Positions 1 to 7,086 of a stretch of DNA of 14,125 nt are shown piece after piece. Below the pieces are notes generated by a model. The model was not told the origin of the DNA and searched no databases. It saw nothing but the letters and a program-made list of their open reading frames with translations. Each line of letters opens with the position of its first letter. The stretch's first letter is position 1. The stretch covers positions 1-14,125 of the forward strand of contig AUXH01000506.1 in the NCBI GenBank assembly GCA_000482145.1, in the 5' to 3' direction. The DNA is from Strigomonas culicis. Its lineage: Eukaryota; Euglenozoa; Kinetoplastea; Trypanosomatida; Trypanosomatidae. The translations under genes were made by a program, and so were the position numbers.

Positions 1-1692
1 CATGCCCTTCATCGGAAGCGGCGTCAGCGACTGGGCGTAGCGGGTCCACTCCACCGTCATCGCATTGGGCCTCCAGACGTCACCGACAATGACCGGCGGC
101 TTCACGCAGCGAGAGCCGTAGCTCTGCACCCATCCGTTCTGCGTAAACGCAAAGCCCTCCAGCAGCTCGCCAAAGTACTCCACCATGTCGTTACGCTCCG
201 CCTCGCCGTGGACGAGCACGTCGAGCCCAATGGCCTCCTGCTGCTTGACGGCGTACGCAATGTGCTCCTGCAGCTGCGCCTTGTACGTGGCGGCATCCGT
301 GTTACCCTTCTTAAAGCTCATGCGCTGCGACCGGATCTCAGCCGTCTGCGGAAAAGAGCCGATGGTCGTTGTGGGCCATAGAGGCAGGTGAAGCTTGTCT
401 TGCTGGACAGCCCAGCGCTCCGCAAAAGGCTGCGCACGGCGTGTCTCCTCCGGTGTGAGCTTCGCCACGCGGTCGCGGACCTCGGGGCGCACCACGCGCT
501 CCGACAGGTGGCGCTGTCGCACCGGGGCGCTGTACGCCGACACCTTCGCAAGGTCATCCGACTTTAAAGCCTCCGCCAAGAGAGAGAGCTCCTCGCATTT
601 CTGTACAGCGAACGCAAGCCAGCTACGCACCTCGGCATCCAGGCGGGTCTCGGCCTCCAGATCGACAGGGCTGTGCAAGAGAGAACAAGAGGTACCGATC
701 CAGAGGGTTCTCTGAGAAGCGGACCCCGCAGCAAGGGATTTGATCTGCTCGGCAGCGCTCTGCAGATCGGCGCGCCAGATGTTGCGACCGTTGATCACAC
801 CGACGGAAAGAACCCAGCCCGCGGGCAGGATCTGCTCAACTTCGGTGAGCGCCGGCACCGCATCACCCGCACACGCATCCACGTGCAGGCCGTCAACGGG
901 GAGTGACGCGATGAGAGGCAGGTGGTGGGAAACGCTCTCAAAGTAGGTAGTCAAGAGCAGCTTGACGTCGGAACCCGCCTCCTGGCGGAGGAGTGCGTAC
1001 GCCTCGGAGTACGCAGACTCCCACGCCGTCTCCAAATCCAGCACAAGGGCAGGTTCGTCCACCTGCACCCACTGGATACCCTTAGAGGCAAGGCGCTTCA
1101 AGATCTGAGCGTACACAGGCACCACCTTGGGTAGCAGCGTGAGCCGGTCGAACGGCTCCTCGCTCCTCGTCTTGCCCAAGTACAGGTAGGTGACCGGGCC
1201 GATCAGCACAGGCTTCACACGCGCGGCCCCGTACTTGGCCACCGCCTCATCCACCTCCTCGAACAGCTGCTCCCACGAAAGGGAGAATTCCTGGTTGGGA
1301 CTAGTGAATTCGGGCACAAGGTAATGGTAGTTGGTGTTAAACCACTTGGTCATCTCAGAAGCGGCCGCGGGTTTTCCAGTAGGGGCACGACCGCGCGCCA
1401 CGCGGAACAGCGTGTCCAGGTCAATGGGCGAGTCGGCGTTCTCGCGGTGGCGCTCTGGCACATTGCCCAGCAAGAGGCTCGTCGTCAGCATCTGGTCGTA
1501 CCAGGCGAAATCACCCACGGGAAGCAGCTGCACACCGCGCGCGCTCTGCTGCTCCCAGTGGCGAAGACGCAGCTCTTGTCCGACAGCGCGGAGCTCCGCT
1601 TCTTTGAGATCACCTTTCCAGTAGGACTCGAGTGCTTTTTTCAGTTCTCGCTGAGCACCGATGCGAGGAAATCCAAGAGTGTGCGTGATCAT
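1..1692 (-). CDS. metE: Cobalamin-independent methionine synthase MetE (3' end outside window)
   Basis: Transfers the methyl group of 5-methyltetrahydropteroyl-polyglutamate to homocysteine to make methionine, a cytosolic zinc enzyme. The frame is open without a stop from the ATG at 1690-1692 to the window edge, 564 codons; bacterial MetE has about 750 residues, so roughly the last quarter is missing. Visible family motifs: LGFPRIG at residues 6-12 (start of the N-terminal barrel), [10 protein letters not shown] at 336-345, GSFPQT at 445-450 (start of the catalytic C-terminal barrel) and [15 protein letters not shown] from 495, which carries substrate-binding acidic residues. The Cys/His/Glu zinc ligands of the family lie beyond the truncation, so catalytic competence cannot be judged. 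I checked the frame codon by codon and found no frameshift. The gene is visibly richer in G+C than PI-PLC next to it. ATG 1692 is the first ATG after the predicted splice acceptor. Identification is firm; expression level and ancestry are inference. Confidence 0.96.
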   Translation of the reverse strand, partial: MITHTLGFPRIGAQRELKKALESYWKGDLKEAELRAVGQELRLRHWEQQSARGVQLLPVGDFAWYDQMLTTSLLLGNVPERHRENADSPIDLDTLFRVARGRAPTGKPAAASEMTKWFNTNYHYLVPEFTSPNQEFSLSWEQLFEEVDEAVAKYGAARVKPVLIGPVTYLYLGKTRSEEPFDRLTLLPKVVPVYAQILKRLASKGIQWVQVDEPALVLDLETAWESAYSEAYALLRQEAGSDVKLLLTTYFESVSHHLPLIASLPVDGLHVDACAGDAVPALTEVEQILPAGWVLSVGVINGRNIWRADLQSAAEQIKSLAAGSASQRTLWIGTSCSLLHSPVDLEAETRLDAEVRSWLAFAVQKCEELSLLAEALKSDDLAKVSAYSAPVRQRHLSERVVRPEVRDRVAKLTPEETRRAQPFAERWAVQQDKLHLPLWPTTTIGSFPQTAEIRSQRMSFKKGNTDAATYKAQLQEHIAYAVKQQEAIGLDVLVHGEAERNDMVEYFGELLEGFAFTQNGWVQSYGSRCVKPPVIVGDVWRPNAMTVEWTRYAQSLTPLPMKGM

Positions 1693-1722
1693 TTCTCTTT
1701 GTCTTCTTACGTACTGTTTCCG

Positions 1723-1779
1723 CTTACGGCGAAAAAAAAAATCACGAAAAGGGAAAGAGAAAGAGGAGAAAAAAAAAGG
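1723..1779 (-). promoter_or_regulatory. Predicted spliced-leader acceptor of metE
   Basis: On the minus strand an unbroken 34-base pyrimidine tract (1746-1779) is followed, after a T-rich stretch, by the first AG at 1724-1723. This leaves a leader of 30 bases without any ATG before the metE start. Two further tract-plus-AG pairs lie upstream, with AGs at 1881-1880 and 1804-1803, and could serve as alternative acceptors; no ATG occurs between them and the metE start either. Prediction from the known kinetoplastid rule only. Confidence 0.6.
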
Positions 1780-2327
1780 TGTTCTGAAAACGCGTATAAC
1801 TCCTTGTGAAGTGCGAAGAATTAAATAATAAGAGAATCAACAAATGAGTAATGGTAAAAACAGAAGAAGAGAAAAAAAACTACAATGACGACAACGAAGT
1901 TACGACAAGAAGAAGAAGAAGGAAGAAGAATTAAAAAAAAAAGACATAATAGGAGCACAACAAATAGGAATAAATGCGTCTGTGCTTGCCACGGTAAACT
2001 TGCAGCAGTAATCATTGGCAAAAGGTAATATGCATATATAGGATATATAGATCGATCCTTGAAACATAAAATTTACATAAGCTTACTGCATGCTGAAGGC
2101 AAAAAAAAACAGAAAAGGAGATTCCCTTCGAACAAACCGATTGTAGGCGTTACTTGTTGTTGAATCCTGTAATTCATCTCAAGATACAGGAGTCACCGAC
2201 AGGGAGAAAAAAAAAAAACAGGAGGAGTGAAGTGGAAACAAAACAAAAACAAAAAGTCAAAAGAGTATAAACCAAAGTACGCAAACAAAACAATAATATA
2301 CGCAATGCAAATCAAACAGGCAAAGAC

Positions 2328-2345
2328 AATAATAATAATAATAAT
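2328..2345. repeat. (AAT)6 microsatellite
   Basis: Six perfect copies of AAT, inside the intergenic region that forms the probable 3' UTR of PI-PLC. It reads ATT on the transcribed strand. Of interest mainly as a length-polymorphic marker. Confidence 0.85.
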
Positions 2346-2658
2346 AAAGAAACATACACAGTTTTGGAGGTAAAAGGAGAGAGGGAAAGTATGTTCAAAA
2401 GAAAAGGAAAAACACATGTACGAGCATCCGACTGTCTTCAGTTTTTCCCTTTCCTTGTTGTTGTTGCTTGTTTGTTTACATGTTCCTTAGTATTATATTA
2501 TTCTATGCTGTGCGAATGCTGTTGCTGTGTATCTGTGTGTACATATGTTTTTTTTTTCCCCCAGAGAGGAAGACCCACATTCTTCTTCTTTCATGTTGCT
2601 CTTTTCGTCCTTGTTATTGGTCTTAGTCGCCATGTTTTGAAAGGAACAGTGATGCTAC

Positions 2659-4764
2659 TTATATGTAGCTAACATTGATCATAAGAGCAGCACCAGGAAT
2701 GGGTTGGCCAGAAACATCGTGAAGACTCACGTGGCGATAACCCTTGTTTATGATACGAAGGGGCAAGATGTTTTCACCAATAAGTCCATTGCTGCCTTTA
2801 TCAAATACTTGAGTCACCAACGATGACATGGACCAGTCCGATACTTCCCATGCAAACTCGCTTCCGTCGAGTCCGTGCCAAACGGGATGGATGCCATTGT
2901 CGGATATAGCTTTTGTCTTCTTCGGATTACTGTCGGTGTCAGGTCCTTCAATAAACAAGGACACGTAGGGGTCGACAATATCAGAATTATGCTTGGCTTT
3001 CGGGAGGCAGAATCCCGAAATGATGGAAACGAAAATGCTCCGCTTGTCGCTGGACTTGGGGACGCCTGTGTTGGGGGCACACAGTTCCTCCGGCTTGAGA
3101 AGATAACCGCAGTTGCCGTTATCCAAGAAGAAGCTGCGATTAAAACGCCACTCAAACGTCTTGGTAGATTGCCAGTTCAGTGCCACAATCTGACAACCAC
3201 AATTCCAGTATATTTGTGGGTTATAGTTGCTACTGTCAAAGCGTATTCCAGCGGGATAAATGCGAGAGAGACACTTTTGGTTGATCTTCACAAATGCTTC
3301 AAAGTTCTGTTGGTACAACTTCTTTGCCTTTCCCTCGGACAGCGACGAACAATTGTATGGCTGCCGCGTGGACAGATACGAAAGGTCATCCACCCCCTTA
3401 TAGCCTGTGGACTCTATGCACACCGCTGCAGAGAGCTTTTCTGAGATGTCTACCTTTTCATCCTTCTTCCGTTCCTCTTTTGCCTTTTTGTAATCCTCAT
3501 TTACCGAAACAGAAGGCGTCACAACGTCGTCATCCTCGTCGTCTTCGTCCTTATCGACACCTGGTTCACTGGCGAAGTTGCCGCGCTTCGTCTTGACGAG
3601 GATTTTGTTCTTCAATTGCTCAGGTGAGAAACTATAGGTCGGCGGCTCACCCGAGCCCCAGGCGGGCTTCAAGAGCAACTCCCCAAAAATCTCCACCATT
3701 ATGTCAGCCATGCGATCCTGCTGCGTGAGGTTTGTGTGCACTTCTAACGATAGAATAACCGGAAAGGGAGAGTTTTGGAAAGCCGTATCCTTGATGGCCT
3801 TGATGCAGTCTGAAAAAAGGATCTTTGACGTTCGTGTATGCCCATGGTACACAACAGGCTCATCCTTACTTCCATTCCAACAATCCAGCTCTACGCAGCG
3901 ACACCCCTCTAACAGTGCCTTCCTGTACATATCCGTGCTAGATTTGCTTGCCAACTGGTCACCGGTCAAATAAGTGTTGTGGGAAGAGTTAATAAAGTAG
4001 TCACAAATCGGCCTCGTCATATCTTGGTATACATTGAACAGCTTCTCCTTCTTGATGAACGAGTTGTGTTCAGGGCTAGAGAGGAATTCCAGAAACTCTG
4101 TTTTATCGATCTCTCGTCCGTCTGCACTACCCAGCGACAGCATGAGCTCCTCCACCGAGGCATCGTCCACATTTTCGCCTTGCGTGTTCCGCAAAAAGTG
4201 CATGAACGTGGCACGATTCATCTCCGTGCGATGGTGGGCCAGCTCGTCAAAAACAAATCCAAGCTCTTTAAACGTTGTTGCCTCCATGTAGCCCTTCTCG
4301 AATTGAGGGTACGTGACACATTTATTGGTATCTTTAACTCGAGAAAGAATCTTTTTCGATAAAGAATCGGGAAAGTTCATACCCTTGACGAGCTTTTTCA
4401 GCTCACTATAAACGAGGTCGCCGCTATTGTCTTCGTCGTATTTCATCCAAATCGACATGACGCGCGCACGGTTCATACTCGCATGAGGTGGCTTACCTCC
4501 CTTTTTCGATGAGAACGAGTCGAACGCTGCGCTCAGCTCAGTGTTGTTGCTGTATGCACGGATCATGAATTCCTGAGCCTCATCAGGCTGGCAACAGAGG
4601 AGGCTTCGCACGGCCATTTTCATTGAGGCAAAAAAAACGCGAGCATCCGCTTCCTTAGGTTTCTTTTCACGAAAAAAGTCTTCCGTCAAGCGTTGGCACG
4701 CTGCGATATATTTGGACGATTTGGACTCAAAATTATTTCCGGTTTTGCAACAGATGGCTCCCAT
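2659..4764 (-). CDS. PI-PLC: Phosphoinositide-specific phospholipase C, N-terminally acylated type
   Basis: Cleaves phosphatidylinositol 4,5-bisphosphate to inositol trisphosphate and diacylglycerol in a Ca2+-dependent way. 701 residues. Order: acylation signal MGAICC (Gly2 for myristate, Cys5/Cys6 for palmitate); EF-hand region with a canonical loop at 110-121 (D-x-D-x-S-x-D, Glu at 12) and a degenerate lobe about 168-230; X domain about 245-395; acidic, Lys/Glu-rich linker about 402-445; Y domain about 458-562; C2 domain about 573-701. Spacing matches mammalian PLC-delta1 exactly for His262, Asn263, Glu292, Asp294, His307 and Glu341 (catalytic and Ca2+ ligands), and for Ser474, Arg501 and Tyr503 (substrate pocket). 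No PH domain is visible, so membrane targeting probably relies on the lipid anchor, as reported for the Trypanosoma cruzi enzyme. The start is at 4762-4764: the frame stays open 120 codons further up, but that part lies mostly upstream of the predicted splice acceptor and contains no ATG downstream of it. Confidence 0.96.
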   Translation of the reverse strand: MGAICCKTGNNFESKSSKYIAACQRLTEDFFREKKPKEADARVFFASMKMAVRSLLCCQPDEAQEFMIRAYSNNTELSAAFDSFSSKKGGKPPHASMNRARVMSIWMKYDEDNSGDLVYSELKKLVKGMNFPDSLSKKILSRVKDTNKCVTYPQFEKGYMEATTFKELGFVFDELAHHRTEMNRATFMHFLRNTQGENVDDASVEELMLSLGSADGREIDKTEFLEFLSSPEHNSFIKKEKLFNVYQDMTRPICDYFINSSHNTYLTGDQLASKSSTDMYRKALLEGCRCVELDCWNGSKDEPVVYHGHTRTSKILFSDCIKAIKDTAFQNSPFPVILSLEVHTNLTQQDRMADIMVEIFGELLLKPAWGSGEPPTYSFSPEQLKNKILVKTKRGNFASEPGVDKDEDDEDDDVVTPSVSVNEDYKKAKEERKKDEKVDISEKLSAAVCIESTGYKGVDDLSYLSTRQPYNCSSLSEGKAKKLYQQNFEAFVKINQKCLSRIYPAGIRFDSSNYNPQIYWNCGCQIVALNWQSTKTFEWRFNRSFFLDNGNCGYLLKPEELCAPNTGVPKSSDKRSIFVSIISGFCLPKAKHNSDIVDPYVSLFIEGPDTDSNPKKTKAISDNGIHPVWHGLDGSEFAWEVSDWSMSSLVTQVFDKGSNGLIGENILPLRIINKGYRHVSLHDVSGQPIPGAALMINVSYI

Positions 4765-5196
4765 CGCACTTAATGCAAGCAAATAGTAATATGATTTTCG
4801 TTGTGTGCCGTTCACCTCTCTTTTTTCCTCTTCTTCTCTAGCAGAGAGGAGTTGCGTAGTGACTAGGGAACACTTCGCGAATACAGGAGGAGGGGGGGGG
4901 GAGGCAACAAAAAAGTGTGTATAATGGCACACAAAAACTAGAAGCGTTGAGGAAGAACGAAGAGGCAGAAGAGGAAGAAAGCGAAAAAAAAAACTAAAAG
5001 GAAAGGGGAAAGTAATATGGCAAACTCTACACAGGGAACGAAAAAAAGGTATAATAAAAGTGGTAGAAAGTACTCTCTTCTTCTTTGTCTCCATTGTGTG
5101 TGTATGTAAATGATAAAGTTTCATTGTCCTACTCCCATGGAATTCAAGTTCTATCAGAGGAGCAGTAGATTAGTGTACACAAAGAAAAAGTTGGCA
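4765..5196. other. Intergenic region between the coiled-coil gene and PI-PLC
   Basis: 432 bases containing the 3' UTR of the 471-residue protein gene and the leader of PI-PLC. It shows several pyrimidine tracts on the minus strand (about 4818-4840, 4885-4904, 4970-5010, 5041-5047). The in-frame upward extension of PI-PLC through this stretch is rich in Phe, Leu, Ser and Pro because it translates those tracts. No separate gene is seen. Confidence 0.55.
4873..4904 (-). promoter_or_regulatory. Predicted spliced-leader acceptor of PI-PLC
   Basis: A 20-base pyrimidine tract, mostly C, occupies 4885-4904 on the minus strand, and the first AG after it is at 4874-4873. The leader would be 108 bases and contains no ATG. 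This supports translation starting at the MGAICC methionine rather than at the in-frame ATG at 5124. A later pyrimidine-poor stretch contains further AGs that could be used instead without changing the start. Confidence 0.55.
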
Positions 5197-6612
5197 CTAA
5201 TCGTTGCCGGTAGTTGTCGTTCTATGATTCTCAGGATTATTGCTGACTGTGGCATGGTCTGCATCGCCTAATGCGGAGCGAAGCTTCACAGCCCTTTTCT
5301 GTTGCCTCATCTCTATAGAATCCAATGCCGATAGAATAGAAGATCCTCGGTCCATATCGCTCCCATGTTCAGCAGTGGACTGCAACGTGTAAGGAGAGAT
5401 TTTGGAACCGCTGTCGTTGTCTAAATGAGGGTGCAACCGTGAAAGCTCCCGCTCTCGTTCTCGATGCATGCGTTCCATCTCTCTTTCATTTTGACAGTGA
5501 AGGTTTGATAGTTTCTGTACTTGTTCTAGAAAGGCATCGTTCAGTTTCTGTCGTTCCATTTGGAAACCTTTCTGCATGTCCTCTATTGCACGTTCGTAGT
5601 GCAAGCGAAGGGCCTCCTCCCGACGTGCTACCTTCGCCTCGCTCTCCTGCTGCAGCAGGCACTGCTCTGCCCTCAGCCTCTCTTCGCGCTGCACGACATC
5701 TCTTTCGCGCTGCGCAATGGCATTCAAGGCCCATTCCTCTCGTTCCTTGACGCGACGAACAAACCCATCGATTTCGTTTTGTTGCTGTTGCATCCACACC
5801 TCCTTCTCTCGGTGCAACGCAGCTTGTGTGGCCTTGTGCTCAGCCTCCATCGCACTTCGGCGTCGCTCCACGGCAGCATCAGCCTCACGGCGGCCCTGGT
5901 CAAGGACAGAGAGCGTGTGCTCAAACTCTTCCGATAGAGTGCGCTCGCGTTGTTGCAGTGCCTCCACCATATGCCCTTGTATTTCCTGAACCTGGTGACG
6001 GAACTCGTCGCGCACAAGACCCTCCCGTTTCTCGTAATGGTCTACGAGCGTGATACGGATGGCCTCAAACTGCTCAATTTGATCGCGTAGCGCACGTTGC
6101 TTAGATACATCGACTTCCTCCAGCGACACCTTCATCTTTTCGCAAATCTGAATCGCCGCATCCACGCTTGCTTCCAACTCTTGTTGCCTCAGCTCTGCCA
6201 CTCTCTGACGCGTTGCGGCCACCGTAGCACGGTCGTCCGCGTAGCGTGCTGCCACATCGCACTCCTTGACACGCATCTTCAAGGTTGAATTCTCCTCTGT
6301 GAGCGCCTGAAGGTGATCGGCTTGTTCGCGGCACAACTCTTCTAATTCTTTGTTACGCGCCATGTACTTGGTAACGTCACTCTTCAGGCCCTTTATGCCT
6401 TTTTGGTAATCGCACATCGCTTCCGTAGTGGACGCTTGAAACTCTCGGAACTGTGTTTCATGATGAAGTTGTCTCTGAGATAATAATTCTTGAGCATCTC
6501 GCATCTTTGTGGCATTTTCCGCAGATACTTTTTGAAGTCGAGAAAAGCTCATAAAGATTTTCTCCAGGTCCTTATCACTGGACTCAAAATCTCGAGTTGT
6601 TAAAGCATCCAT
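5197..6612 (-). CDS. Coiled-coil protein, function unknown
   Basis: I do not recognise this 471-residue protein. From about residue 12 to 395 it is almost entirely charged and heptad-like, rich in Glu, Arg, Gln, Lys, Ala and Leu, with nearly no proline or glycine, the picture of a long parallel coiled coil. Short dense R/E blocks occur at 286-313 and 375-392. The last 75 residues (396-471) are Ser/Thr/Asn-rich and probably disordered. No signal peptide, membrane segment, enzymatic motif or nucleotide-binding loop is visible. Such proteins in trypanosomatids are often part of the basal body, flagellum or subpellicular cytoskeleton, but that is inference by type only. The start at 6610-6612 is the first ATG in this frame below the splice acceptor; a start-stop upstream ORF sits in the leader. 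It ends with TAG, unlike the other complete genes here, which use TAA. Confidence 0.85.
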   Translation of the reverse strand: MDALTTRDFESSDKDLEKIFMSFSRLQKVSAENATKMRDAQELLSQRQLHHETQFREFQASTTEAMCDYQKGIKGLKSDVTKYMARNKELEELCREQADHLQALTEENSTLKMRVKECDVAARYADDRATVAATRQRVAELRQQELEASVDAAIQICEKMKVSLEEVDVSKQRALRDQIEQFEAIRITLVDHYEKREGLVRDEFRHQVQEIQGHMVEALQQRERTLSEEFEHTLSVLDQGRREADAAVERRRSAMEAEHKATQAALHREKEVWMQQQQNEIDGFVRRVKEREEWALNAIAQRERDVVQREERLRAEQCLLQQESEAKVARREEALRLHYERAIEDMQKGFQMERQKLNDAFLEQVQKLSNLHCQNEREMERMHRERERELSRLHPHLDNDSGSKISPYTLQSTAEHGSDMDRGSSILSALDSIEMRQQKRAVKLRSALGDADHATVSNNPENHRTTTTGND

Positions 6613-6649
6613 GATTACACCGTTTTCTTGTCAGTGTATTTATGCTGCC

Positions 6650-6655
6650 TCACAT
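6650..6655 (-). promoter_or_regulatory. Minimal start-stop upstream ORF (ATG-TGA)
   Basis: In the predicted leader of the 471-residue protein gene the minus strand reads ATG TGA at 6655-6650, four bases after the predicted splice acceptor and 37 bases before the main ATG. A start followed directly by a stop can stall or discard initiating ribosomes and so lower translation of the main frame. It matters only if the acceptor at 6659 is really used, and being so close to the cap it may be skipped. Confidence 0.4.
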
Positions 6656-6658
6656 GTA

Positions 6659-6671
6659 CTAAAAGAAAAAG
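6659..6671 (-). promoter_or_regulatory. Predicted spliced-leader acceptor of the coiled-coil gene
   Basis: An 11-base pyrimidine tract (6661-6671) runs directly into AG at 6660-6659 on the minus strand. The leader would be 46 bases long. It would contain one upstream ATG, at 6655-6653, that is followed at once by TGA. AGs a little downstream in the leader are possible alternatives and would remove that upstream ATG. Confidence 0.55.
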
Positions 6672-7086
6672 TAGCACTTAAACGGGTAGATGGAGTTTGA
6701 CCAAGGACATTCATATGCGTGTGTGATCATACGACATATGGAGAAGAGGAACAAGAAAGGGAGAACAAGAGCACAAGAGGCAGACAATATGAATTGGCAT
6801 CTGCTCCTAAAGCGAAGGCACTCTGCATACACAGGAATACAGTCAAGACTAATACGAGCAATAAAAAAAAATGATAACGACACGAGAAAGGGGGAGGGGA
6901 GTTACAATTGCGTCTCATGTCCAAATATACTTATAGACAATGTTGTAAATCGTGTTTCGATGTACCAAGATAAAAAAAAAAATGAAGTTTAACAAGATAG
7001 CATGAGAGAGAACAAGAACGTCTAACAAGAAACAACAACAACAAAAAAAAGCAACATACATCTACATATAAGATCTAGTGATTCAT

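Larger units (their letters stand above)
1693..2658. other. Intergenic region between PI-PLC and metE
   Basis: About 966 bases holding the PI-PLC 3' UTR and the metE splice region. It contains a purine-rich plus-strand stretch (pyrimidine-rich in the transcript) from about 1862 to 1942, an AAT trinucleotide run at 2328-2345, homopolymer A runs, and a T10/C5 run near 2549-2563. Open frames here, for example 2364-2672 on the plus strand, translate to Phe/Cys/Val-rich low-complexity sequence with no recognisable motif. I see no gene. Confidence 0.6.
6613..7086. other. Intergenic region between the two unrecognised genes
   Basis: 474 bases holding the 3' UTR of the 873-residue protein gene and the leader of the 471-residue protein gene. 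Adenine runs occur on the plus strand (about 6863-6871, 6972-6981, 7040-7048). The open frames at 6659-6992 on both strands translate to low-complexity or Phe/Ser-rich sequence. I see no gene or structured RNA. Confidence 0.55.

Noticed and set aside
660..690. Possible single-base frameshift in metE near the CSLLHSP motif
   Set aside because: It came from a copying slip. Re-reading codon by codon shows the sequence stays in one frame from 1692 to 1 with no stop.
1324..1809. 161-codon plus-strand open frame
   Set aside because: It lies opposite metE and runs into the splice tract. The minus frame has clear family identity and the plus product has no recognisable motif.
1860..1945. AAG-rich stretch as a coding repeat or CRISPR-like array
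   Set aside because: No spaced repeats are present. It is a purine tract that reads as a pyrimidine tract in the transcript, as expected near splice sites.
2364..2672. 102-codon plus-strand open frame with hydrophobic stretches
   Set aside because: Low-complexity Phe/Cys/Val sequence in a UTR with homopolymers, against the direction of all neighbours, and overlapping the PI-PLC 3' end.
2875..3444. 189-codon plus-strand open frame
   Set aside because: Fully opposite the PI-PLC Y and C2 domains; a shadow frame.
4765..5124. Hydrophobic N-terminal extension of PI-PLC as a signal peptide
   Set aside because: Most of it lies upstream of the predicted splice acceptor, and the acylation motif MGAICC would become internal.
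5439..6334. Several open frames on both strands inside the coiled-coil gene
   Set aside because: Shadows caused by the biased composition of an E/R/Q-rich coding sequence.
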